Source: Arthrobacter sp. YN
GTDB lineage: Bacteria; Actinomycetota; Actinomycetes; Actinomycetales; Micrococcaceae
Assembly (NCBI RefSeq): GCF_002224285.1
Contig: NZ_CP022436.1
Coordinates: 124,001-188,000 of the forward strand
Reading direction: 5' to 3'
Length of the DNA stretch: 64,000 nucleotides
The notes under the pieces are model-generated. The model did not search any database. It had not been told where the DNA came from and was given only the letters and a program-made list of their open reading frames with translations. Shown here in pieces: positions 35,715 through 42,871 of this stretch (positions are counted from its first letter, which is position 1; every line of letters begins with the position of its first letter). The translations under genes and the position numbers were made by a program.

Positions 35715-36749
35715 ATGCGTATTGTGATCATCGGTGCAACAGGGCACGGCGGCACGGAACTGCTGAAGCGGCTCCAGAAGGCACGCTCTGAAGAAGGCGC
35801 GGATCTGGAACTCGTGGGCGTCGTCCGCCGACAACCGGATCCTGACGCCGCTCCCTATCACGGTGTGGAGTGGCACACCCTGGACATCAGCGCCACCGGG
35901 GATCAGCCCGCGCTGGAAGCAGCCTTGGCGGGAGCCGATGCTGTGGTTCATCTGGCGTGGCTCATCCAACCGAACCACAACCGGGAGATGCTTCGGCGGA
36001 CCAATGTGGCCGGGACTGCCCACGTGCTGGCCGCCGCGCGCAAAGCCGGGGTAGGTCACGTGGTGTGCGCGTCATCGGTGGGCGCCTACTCGCCTGCTCC
36101 CAAAGACCAACGGACCAAGGAAGACTGGCCGGTGGGTGGGATCAGCAGCTCGCACTACAGCGCTGACAAGGCAGCGCAGGAAAGGCTCCTGGACGGGTTT
36201 GCCAAGGAGAACCCGGACGTCGTGGTGGCGCGCCTCCGCCCGGCGCTGATGTTCAGCGCCGGTGGCGGCAGCGAGGTTGGCCGCTACTTCCTGGGCCGGG
36301 TTCTGCCCCGGCTGGTTCCGCGTAAGCCCTGGCTGCCGTTCCTCGCCGTCCCCAAGGAAATGGTGTTCCAGGCCGCCCACACGGCCGACGTCGCTGATGC
36401 GTACTGGCGGGTGCTGGAGCGCAAGGCGGAAGGTGCTTTCAACATCGCCGCCGAGCCGGTCATCGACCCCAACGCCTTGGCGTGGATTCTCAACGCCCGG
36501 CGGGTCATGCCGTTCCCGCTGCCGGTGCTCCGCGCCGTCGTCGAGGTCAGTTGGCGGCTTCGGCTGCAGGTGACCGACGGCGGATGGGTGGACATGGCAG
36601 CCAACGCCCCCATCATGGACACGGAGCGGGCGCATTCGCTTTTGGGCTGGTCGCCCAAGCATTCTTCGCTGGAGTCGTTGGCGGAGATGCTGGACGGGAT
36701 CGGTGCAGGGAAGGGGCGGGAAGCATCCCCTCCGTTGAAACCGCGGTAG
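35715..36749 (+). CDS. NAD-dependent epimerase/dehydratase family protein
   Basis: An extended-SDR protein of 344 residues with IIGATGHGGTELLKRL (GxxGxxG-like), a catalytic-type Tyr/Lys pair in SSHYSADKAAQERLL (YxxxK), and a C-terminal substrate part (RAHSLLGWSPKHSSLE). It follows hldE copy 2 by 9 bp, so it is probably co-transcribed. By position it could be an HldD-like ADP-heptose 6-epimerase, but its sequence looks like a generic epimerase and the assignment is speculative. It ends 3 bp before a convergent gene. Confidence 0.82.
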   Translation: MRIVIIGATGHGGTELLKRLQKARSEEGADLELVGVVRRQPDPDAAPYHGVEWHTLDISATGDQPALEAALAGADAVVHLAWLIQPNHNREMLRRTNVAGTAHVLAAARKAGVGHVVCASSVGAYSPAPKDQRTKEDWPVGGISSSHYSADKAAQERLLDGFAKENPDVVVARLRPALMFSAGGGSEVGRYFLGRVLPRLVPRKPWLPFLAVPKEMVFQAAHTADVADAYWRVLERKAEGAFNIAAEPVIDPNALAWILNARRVMPFPLPVLRAVVEVSWRLRLQVTDGGWVDMAANAPIMDTERAHSLLGWSPKHSSLESLAEMLDGIGAGKGREASPPLKPR

Positions 36750-36752
36750 CCC

Positions 36753-37835
36753 TTACTCGGCGGACAACACCACGGTCAGGATCCGGCGCAGGCTCATGGC
36801 CACCGAGGCCGGAGCGTTCACCGGGGCTTGGTCAGCGGCGGCCCCGGCCACGGCATCGCTGAGGGCAGTGATGCTGTCCTTGGCCTGCGCCAGCCGGTTG
36901 GCCAGCTCGCCGTTCTCGGCGTCCCGCCAGTGGTCCACGACGGTCGCCACGGATTCCAGGGCTTCGGCCAGGGGGCCAACCACGGCATCGGGGATGACAG
37001 TCCCGGCACCTTCTTCCCAGATGGCGCTGGCCAGGACGTCGGTGATGTCCTGGACATGGAACGTGAGCCGTTCAAGGGTCTTCAATCCGGCGAGGTCGCC
37101 AGGGATCCGGGTTGCCCGACGGCGGGACCTGGGGTTCGCTTTGGCGCTCAGCTCTGCCTGGTGGACGGCAGTCCGCACAGCTGCGGCGGTGAGCGAGAGG
37201 TCATCGCTGCGGCTGGCCCAGGCTTCGTGGTTGGGTGGCCAGGACTCTTCCATGGCCCGGGCCATGTCCTTGAGCTGCCGTGACAAGGCTTCCTGATGGC
37301 CTGCGATGGCGGGGTCGATGTCATCGAGGTGCAGGGGCGGGAAGACCAGCCAGTTCACTGCAAAGCCAACCGTGACGCCCAAGGCCATCTGGAGGACGTA
37401 GGCAAAGGAGAAACCCTCCGCGTTGGAGTCGCCCAGCACCAGGACGAACAACGCCGCCATGGGAATCCATTCAGATGCTGTGCCCAGCCGGGGAAGGCCG
37501 CCGATGAGGACGCCAAGTCCCACCACCACGGCGACAGCCAGGGCAGTGGGAGCGGCGACAGTGGTGATGGCGAAGGCCATACCGATGCCCAACACCAGCC
37601 CCGCCAGGCTTTGGAGCCCATGTTTAGCGGAGTCGGCCACAGTGGGGTGCATGCTGACCAAGGCACCAAGCGGCGCGTAGTACGGGTACGCAGCGGCGGG
37701 GCCGGGCATGAAGGGCGCGAGGTACCAGGCGAGGCCTGCTGCGACGGCCGTTTTGGCAGCGAACAGGAGTCGGTGGCGGGTGACAGTTTTTCGAAGCGCG
37801 GGAATCAGCCGTCGCCTCGCGGGCAGTTGGCTCAT
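36753..37835 (-). CDS. FUSC-family integral membrane protein
   Basis: A membrane protein of about 360 residues with six or more helices in the N-terminal half (for instance AAKTAVAAGLAWYLAPF, and LAVAVVVGLGVLIGGLP), followed by a cytoplasmic helical domain, the organisation of the FUSC/aromatic acid exporter family. Members are implicated in efflux of aromatic acids. The start is uncertain: 37835 is preceded by TTGGGG, and the frame stays open to 37952. It is convergent with the epimerase gene and divergent from the stress-like trio across a palindromic region. Confidence 0.75.
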   Translation of the reverse strand: MSQLPARRRLIPALRKTVTRHRLLFAAKTAVAAGLAWYLAPFMPGPAAAYPYYAPLGALVSMHPTVADSAKHGLQSLAGLVLGIGMAFAITTVAAPTALAVAVVVGLGVLIGGLPRLGTASEWIPMAALFVLVLGDSNAEGFSFAYVLQMALGVTVGFAVNWLVFPPLHLDDIDPAIAGHQEALSRQLKDMARAMEESWPPNHEAWASRSDDLSLTAAAVRTAVHQAELSAKANPRSRRRATRIPGDLAGLKTLERLTFHVQDITDVLASAIWEEGAGTVIPDAVVGPLAEALESVATVVDHWRDAENGELANRLAQAKDSITALSDAVAGAAADQAPVNAPASVAMSLRRILTVVLSAE

Positions 37836-37953
37836 CACCCCAACATTCGCAGGTATGGTCCCGGCTGTCGAGCGGAAAGTGCAGAACGTGAGCAGGGACA
37901 TCAATTCGTTCGATTGGGTGATTAGATCCCCGGCAAACGGGTACAGACCCATT

Positions 37954-37975
37954 GATAGTAACGATACTTACTATC
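37954..37975. promoter_or_regulatory. Perfect AT-rich inverted repeat between divergent genes
   Basis: GATAGTAA-CGATAC-TTACTATC has perfect 8-bp arms and a 6-bp spacer, AT-rich against a GC-rich background, 45 bp upstream of the ATG at 38020. Likely an operator or overlapping -10 region. Confidence 0.55.
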
Positions 37976-38019
37976 CCGGCTGCTGTCCGCAGCCTGCCAA
38001 CTGTGGAAAGAGAGCGATA

Positions 38020-38952
38020 ATGACTGAGAGCAAATCGCCGCAGGACGGAAGCTTCGCGGCGCCAAGCACCGGTGCCCATACAGGCACCGAACCGTTCACG
38101 GGAAACTACCTGGACTCGGCCGATGTTGAGACTCAAACGGCTGGAACTACGGGAATCAGTGGAACCCCCGCTGGTTCGGGAACCGGTTCCGAGAGTTCCG
38201 GCAAGGTGGACACGGCCAAGGAAGAAGCTGCGGGAGTAGCAGGCGCCGTCAGCGATGCCGCCGGGGGAGTCGTGGACACCGCCAAGACCGAGGCCGGACA
38301 CGTTGCCCACGAAGTCAAGGTGAATGCCCGCCAACTGCTGACGCAGACCAAGGGTGAGCTGTCCGACCAAGCCCAAGCCCAGCAGCAGCGTGTTGCCGAA
38401 GGTTTGCGGTCCATTTCCGATGAGCTTTCCACCATGGCCAATTCAACGGAAAACGGTGGCGTCGCCACGGACTTGGTCCAGCAGGCAGCGCAACGCTCCT
38501 CCTCCGTTGCCCAGTGGTTGGAAGGCCGGGATCCCGGCTCGCTGCTGGATGAAGTCAAGGGCTTTGCCCGTCGTAAGCCAGGAACCTTCCTGCTGCTGGC
38601 AGCTGGAGCCGGTGTCCTCGCAGGTCGTCTCGGCCGGGGCATGGCAGGCAACGCCTCCGATGCAGCCTCCGCAAGCGGCACGCCGGCCACCACGGAGACC
38701 CCTCGGGCCGTGTACTACCCGACTCAGGGCGGCGCGGTAACACCTCCGGCAGTGGACCTCCCCGGACCGACGGCAACCACCGCCGGATACGGATCGGCCA
38801 CCACCACCGGCTATGACGCAGGTACCACGGGTGGTTACGACGGGTCCACGCTCCCTTATCCGGAGACTGAAGCCGGTGGCGTCAAGGCACAGGGCGACCC
38901 ACTGGCAGGACCGCTCGATCCCGATGACCCCCAGTACGGAGGTCACCGATGA
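38020..38952 (+). CDS. Ala-rich LEA-like protein with one membrane helix, first gene of an envelope trio
   Basis: A 310-residue protein with GGAAAGAGAG ahead of the ATG. Residues 50-150 are Ala/Gln/Glu-rich amphipathic helix (DTAKEEAAGVAGAVSDAAGG; LTQTKGELSDQAQAQQQ), then a hydrophobic segment (KPGTFLLLAAGAGVLAG) with a glycine-rich end, and a Thr/Gly/Tyr-rich disordered tail. It resembles the actinobacterial proteins found next to holin_3_6 and DUF3618 genes, thought to act at the membrane in stress. It overlaps the next gene by 4 nt. Confidence 0.75.
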   Translation: MTESKSPQDGSFAAPSTGAHTGTEPFTGNYLDSADVETQTAGTTGISGTPAGSGTGSESSGKVDTAKEEAAGVAGAVSDAAGGVVDTAKTEAGHVAHEVKVNARQLLTQTKGELSDQAQAQQQRVAEGLRSISDELSTMANSTENGGVATDLVQQAAQRSSSVAQWLEGRDPGSLLDEVKGFARRKPGTFLLLAAGAGVLAGRLGRGMAGNASDAASASGTPATTETPRAVYYPTQGGAVTPPAVDLPGPTATTAGYGSATTTGYDAGTTGGYDGSTLPYPETEAGGVKAQGDPLAGPLDPDDPQYGGHR

Positions 38953-39380
38953 GCAGTCCCGCCGATCTACCTCCCACGGAAGCCCACGTGAAGGCGGAGA
39001 CCCTTCCCCTCGGTGAGCTCCTGAGCGACCTGACGCGCGACGTTTCCACGTTGATGCGCCAGGAAGTGGAGCTGGCCAAAGCGGAGCTCAAGGAGTCCGC
39101 CACCAAGGCCGGTAAAGGCGCGGGAATGCTGGGCGGAGCTGCATACGCCGGCCACATCACCGTGCTGTTCCTTTCCATTGCCCTGTGGTGGGCTTTGGGT
39201 CAGCTTGTTGGCCTGGGATGGTCCGCCGTTATCGTCGCGGTCATCTGGGGCATCGTGGCAGCAGTTTTGGCTGCCAAGGGCCGCAAGGAACTTAACACCA
39301 TCAAGGGCATGCCGCAGACCGCTGAGACGGTCAAAGAAATACCCCCCGCTTTGAAACCGAACACTGAGGAGACACGATGA
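38949..39380 (+). CDS. Actinobacterial holin-superfamily III (phage_holin_3_6) membrane protein
   Basis: A 143-residue protein with an N-terminal amphipathic segment (LGELLSDLTRDVSTLMRQEV-type helix, residues 16-50) and two membrane helices (about 75-95, 98-117). This is the Phage_holin_3_6/DUF1469 pattern; despite the name it is a chromosomal membrane protein in actinobacteria, not a sign of a prophage. It is joined to both neighbours by ATGA overlaps. Confidence 0.85.
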   Translation: MSSPADLPPTEAHVKAETLPLGELLSDLTRDVSTLMRQEVELAKAELKESATKAGKGAGMLGGAAYAGHITVLFLSIALWWALGQLVGLGWSAVIVAVIWGIVAAVLAAKGRKELNTIKGMPQTAETVKEIPPALKPNTEETR

Positions 39381-39973
39381 CGCAGAACCCCGACGCCCTG
39401 CGCGCCGATATCGAAGAAACTCGCCGGCGGCTCAGTACCAACGTTGATGCCGTGGCGGACAAGGTCACGCCCTCGCACATCGTCAACCGCCGGGTGGACA
39501 AGATCAAGTCCGCTGTGTTCGGCGCCCGCGACGACGTCAGTGACGCTGCAGGCAACGCTGCCCACCGGGCCGGGGACGCTGTCTCCGGCGTGGCCGGCAA
39601 CGTTTCCGGGGCTGTCTCGGACATCGGTGATGCCCCGCAGGTGATCACACGGAAGGCCCAGGGCAGCCCGATCGCCGCCGGCCTGATTGCGTTCGGCGCA
39701 GGCTTGCTGGTGTCCTCGCTGTTCCCGGCTTCGGAAAAAGAGCGCGAAGCTGCCCAGGCCGTCAAGGAAGCAGCCCAGCCCTTGACCGACGAACTGAGCC
39801 ACGCGGCCCAGGAAGTCGCCGAGCACCTGCGCGAACCCGCTCAGGACGCCATGCAGAACGTCAAGGACAGCGCTACGGAAGCCGCAGCCAACGTCAAGGA
39901 CGAAGGCCAGGCAGCAGCAGCCGACGTTCAGGACCGCGCGCAGACGGCCAAGGACAACGTCAGCAACCAGTAA
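39377..39973 (+). CDS. DUF3618 domain protein
   Basis: The 198-residue protein begins with the DUF3618 signature (RADIEETRRRLSTNVDAVADK), then a helix-rich Ala/Asp/Val segment with repeats of DAAGNAAHRAGDAVSGVAGN type, one membrane segment (SPIAAGLIAFGAGLLVSSLF), and an amphipathic C-terminal tail. It completes the three-gene unit with the holin-like and LEA-like genes. Function unknown; suggested to be in the stress envelope. Confidence 0.87.
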   Translation: MTQNPDALRADIEETRRRLSTNVDAVADKVTPSHIVNRRVDKIKSAVFGARDDVSDAAGNAAHRAGDAVSGVAGNVSGAVSDIGDAPQVITRKAQGSPIAAGLIAFGAGLLVSSLFPASEKEREAAQAVKEAAQPLTDELSHAAQEVAEHLREPAQDAMQNVKDSATEAAANVKDEGQAAAADVQDRAQTAKDNVSNQ

Positions 39974-39982
39974 GTTCCCCCG

Positions 39983-40056
39983 CTGACCCAACTGAGTCGC
40001 AGCAGATGCCCTTTTGAGCCCTCAAAACGGCGTTAACTGCGACTCAGTTGGGTCAG
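39983..40056. repeat. 74-bp nested inverted repeat (REP-like or terminator)
   Basis: Perfect 20-bp outer arms (CTGACCCAACTGAGTCGCAG and its complement) enclose an inner perfect TTTTGAG-CC-CTCAAAA hairpin (40012-40027). It lies 10 bp after the DUF3618 stop, between convergent genes, and could terminate both strands. The design, with long outer arms and a conserved core, resembles mobile REP-type elements. Confidence 0.8.
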
Positions 40057-40092
40057 TCCTGCGCCCGGGGATGTTTCGGGCCGGGTGTTGGA

Positions 40093-40692
40093 TCAGCGCA
40101 CTTCCAGGATCATCTGCAGCAAGCGGGCTGCGGCCGGCCGGGCGGCGTGTTCCTCGGACCACTGCGCGCGGGCCAGAGCCTTGCTGACAGCCTGCGTGGT
40201 GATGCCCAGTTCCTGGGCCACGGCCTTCTGCTGGCCTCGGACGCCCGGTGTGAGCAGGTCAAGGACCCGCCATTCCGCCGCGCTGCGGTGTTGGACGATG
40301 TGTCCCAGGAGCCGCAGCACAGCTTCGGCTTCTGAAGCCAACGCGCTCAAAGGTCCGTCCACTGCCACCGGGATCCGCTCTTTGCCGTTGCGCAGCCTGT
40401 CGACGGCCCGGCGCGCGTACACCAGGCCGTGGCCCGAGGCGTCCTTCACCAGGTTGGGCAGCGGCTCATTGATGGGTCCCACGCCGATTCCCACGTACCA
40501 CTGGCTGGACCGGAGTGCGATCAAGGCAGTCTCCACGGCCTGGTGGCCCGATTCGACGATGCCCTGCACCTCATCCTCAACCGAGCGGTCAAAGTCGAGC
40601 CGCGCAGGAATGTGCCGCAGGTCCTTGAGCAGCTGCGGCACAAGGTCGCCGTCGCGCCGGCTGTCGCGTTGGTTGATAGTGAGAGTGAACAT
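40093..40692 (-). CDS. SatD-like protein with C-terminal helix-turn-helix
   Basis: A 199-residue protein. The N-terminal two-thirds (ALIALRSSQWYVGIGVGPI) resemble the SatD family, and the C-terminal part has a winged-helix/HTH (GQQKAVAQELGITTQAVSKAL). It is therefore probably a DNA-binding regulator. It follows the T7SS-related operon on the same strand after 71 bp and may belong to it. No target sites were identified. Confidence 0.65.
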   Translation of the reverse strand: MFTLTINQRDSRRDGDLVPQLLKDLRHIPARLDFDRSVEDEVQGIVESGHQAVETALIALRSSQWYVGIGVGPINEPLPNLVKDASGHGLVYARRAVDRLRNGKERIPVAVDGPLSALASEAEAVLRLLGHIVQHRSAAEWRVLDLLTPGVRGQQKAVAQELGITTQAVSKALARAQWSEEHAARPAAARLLQMILEVR

Positions 40693-40763
40693 AGTGGATC
40701 ACATGCTACCGGCTGGTAGACGGTCTGCAAGGGCAAAATTCGCCCATTGTTCAGTCCAGCCGG

Positions 40764-41399
40764 TCAGTCGAGCGCCATCCGCCCGGTAAGTACGACGGCG
40801 GGCAGCGCACCTGCCGCTGCCCGTGCGGCGCCGGATGTTCCTACATCATTCAGGGCCCCGTGGATAGTGAGGACCAAGGGGGCGGGATCCTGGCTCGAAG
40901 CGAAGACCCAGAACGTGTCGCGGGCTTGGAAAACCACGGCACTCCGGCCTCCGGCGCCCAGGGAAACCTTCCGGCGTGCCACTAATCGGCGGTCGGGATC
41001 GGTGCCGTCGGCGGTGGTCACTGCTTTGATGGTTCCGGTCGTGATGTCGGCCCAGGGAATCACCACGAGGGTGTGTTTCTGCGAGTACTTGGCGACCATC
41101 CCGCCGTCGAAGACCAGCAGCTTCCGGAAGCTGCCCAGGAGCGTCATGGACCACAGCACCAGACCCGTCAGAATGCTGGTCAGCACAAAGAAGGCGGGAT
41201 CGTTGAAGTGCCCGGCTTCCCGGGTGGACCGGATGGGGCTGACGAACTCTGCGATGGTCCCGAAAATCAACCCCACCACGAGGCAGGGGATGAGGACTTT
41301 CCAGTAGATGTGTCGTGAGGACGCTACAAAGCGGAGCTGCCCCAGGTCAGGGGCGAGCTTGCGCTCAACACGGCGGACCAGCCAGTTACGGCCGTGCAT
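40764..41399 (-). CDS. Membrane protein with two helices, last gene of the WXG100 operon
   Basis: A 211-residue protein from the ATG at 41399. Two membrane helices (about 32-52 and 69-91) are followed by a soluble domain of about 110 residues with beta-rich segments (LVVIPWADITTGTIKAV, VVFQARDTFWVFASS), similar in shape to YcxB-like or PH-like domains. The frame open to 41579 lies within the RDD gene and is rejected. It overlaps the RDD gene by 14 nt, so it is co-expressed. Function unknown. Confidence 0.7.
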   Translation of the reverse strand: MHGRNWLVRRVERKLAPDLGQLRFVASSRHIYWKVLIPCLVVGLIFGTIAEFVSPIRSTREAGHFNDPAFFVLTSILTGLVLWSMTLLGSFRKLLVFDGGMVAKYSQKHTLVVIPWADITTGTIKAVTTADGTDPDRRLVARRKVSLGAGGRSAVVFQARDTFWVFASSQDPAPLVLTIHGALNDVGTSGAARAAAGALPAVVLTGRMALD

Positions 41400-42021
41400 C
41401 CGGGCGCTGGCCGTAGAGGTTGGGAAGGTTCTGCTGATCGGCCGCAGCGGCTTGTTCGGCGGCAGCGACCTTGGGGTCCGGAACCGGTGCCTGGCCCTGC
41501 GCAATGCCGGAGCGGCGATCGATGGCTGCGAACTTCGGGTCCCATGTGTCGTCACCACCGCCGCTGACGGCGGAGGCAATGAGCATCACCACAAAGAACG
41601 GAAAGAAGGACCAGCAGATGGCGCGCCAACCGCCCAGCCAGGCGCCCGCCGTCGTGCCGTTCTTGATCCGCACCGAGCGCATGCCGGCAGCGGCGTCGCC
41701 CACGCTGCCCACGGTTCCCCAGATCATTCCGTAGACCAACAGGCCCAGGAACCACAGGACAACGTAGAGGGTCAGCCAGAAACCGTCGTTGTAACCGAGT
41801 GCCGAGCCGCTGTTCATCATGGACTCACGGACCACCGCGGCAACCGCGGCCAGGATCACGTAGCCCACCAGGAAGACGACTGCATCCAGGACCCGACCCC
41901 AGAAGTGGGCGCTGCCCGAAGCCTTGACGAAGTAAGCGCCGGTGTCAGGATGGCGGCGAACGGGGCGTCCGTTGACAGGGTCAAGCAACCCAGTGAGGGT
42001 GGTGGACTTCGAAGTGCTCAT
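41386..42021 (-). CDS. RDD-family membrane protein
   Basis: A 211-residue protein with three to four membrane helices. The R-D-D type pattern is seen in GRVLDAVVFLVGYVILA and in the turn DAAAGMRSVRIKNG, with WRAICWSFFPFFVVMLI downstream. The C-terminal 60 residues are soluble and Ala/Gln-rich. RDD proteins are of uncertain function and often travel with WXG100/type VII-secretion genes. It is 46 bp downstream of the EspG-like gene. Confidence 0.82.
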   Translation of the reverse strand: MSTSKSTTLTGLLDPVNGRPVRRHPDTGAYFVKASGSAHFWGRVLDAVVFLVGYVILAAVAAVVRESMMNSGSALGYNDGFWLTLYVVLWFLGLLVYGMIWGTVGSVGDAAAGMRSVRIKNGTTAGAWLGGWRAICWSFFPFFVVMLIASAVSGGGDDTWDPKFAAIDRRSGIAQGQAPVPDPKVAAAEQAAAADQQNLPNLYGQRPDARP

Positions 42022-42067
42022 GAAGGACTTTCAGCTCGACGGCGGTGTGCGGCTTGGGTGCGGAACG

Positions 42068-42871
42068 TCAGGCCAGTCCGGCCAGCCCGCCCAGGACGCG
42101 GGCCAGCGATGCCGCGGAGGTTTCCTGCAGCTCGAACGTTACCGATTCCGCCTGCTCCGGGCCGGATTCAGGCGAGCCCTCCACACGCGGGGTGAGAACG
42201 TGGACGCCGGACGGGCCGGTGTACACGGTGACCGTGGGGAATTCGTTGGTATTGGAATTGAAGGCCACTACGTTGCTCGCGGCCTGGGTGTCGGCCAACG
42301 CGGTGGCGGCGTGTGCCTCGAACTGGGCTTCAGTGTAGAGGGCAGGATCGGTGTCGCGGGCAGCAGCCTGCTGGGGGTCGACGAATCCGGCCAGGCGCGG
42401 AACCAGTTGGTCGCGGGTCACCACTGTGAAGCCGTGCAGGCCGCTTTCGTCCACTTCCTCAAGCAGAACACCTTCGTCATGAAGGTAGCCGTAGAGCCAG
42501 CGCTTGCCGGTGGAAACGGTGCGTTCCACCGAGACAACGCTGCTGCCGCTCCGGCGCAGGGTGAGGGCGCCGGTGATTTCTTCCGTGGCATGCAGGCGGG
42601 ACGGTTCGGTCTCACCCTCGAAGACCACCGGGTACACGAGTTCCTTGGCGAGCAGGCCGCGCAAGGCGATGGCGCACATCAGTTCCTTGCTGGCGTCCTG
42701 GGCCGAAAGCCACGGCAGGGCCACCAATTGTTCGTGCTGAACGCCGTCCAGGGCTACAACTTCTTCATCGGTCAGCGTAGGCAAAAGCGCACCGACTGCG
42801 CTGGCCGAGGCCAGGACCTTGGCTGCGGCCTCAATGTCCCTCTGGGTCCATTTCATGGTGCTGGTGGTCAT
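42068..42871 (-). CDS. Putative ESX-type chaperone (EspG-like)
   Basis: A soluble 267-residue protein. Its pattern resembles EspG chaperones: an alpha/beta architecture with TGALTLRRSGSSVVSVER, then strands GKRWLYGYLHDEGVLLEEVD and TRDQLVPRLAGFVDP, and a beta-rich C-terminus (EFPTVTVYTGPSGVHVL). EspG binds and protects specific WXG100/PE-PPE substrates. Its 4-nt overlap with the WXG100-type gene is the best support. I recognise the similarity by pattern only; a structural comparison is needed to confirm. Confidence 0.5.
   Translation of the reverse strand: MTTSTMKWTQRDIEAAAKVLASASAVGALLPTLTDEEVVALDGVQHEQLVALPWLSAQDASKELMCAIALRGLLAKELVYPVVFEGETEPSRLHATEEITGALTLRRSGSSVVSVERTVSTGKRWLYGYLHDEGVLLEEVDESGLHGFTVVTRDQLVPRLAGFVDPQQAAARDTDPALYTEAQFEAHAATALADTQAASNVVAFNSNTNEFPTVTVYTGPSGVHVLTPRVEGSPESGPEQAESVTFELQETSAASLARVLGGLAGLA

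Noticed and set aside
37835..37952. Upstream extension of the FUSC protein
   Set aside because: The extension overlaps the divergent promoter and its palindrome lies just beyond; the later start fits the family.
38949..39380. Prophage, based on the holin-like gene
   Set aside because: The gene is the chromosomal Phage_holin_3_6 type next to DUF3618; no other phage genes are present.
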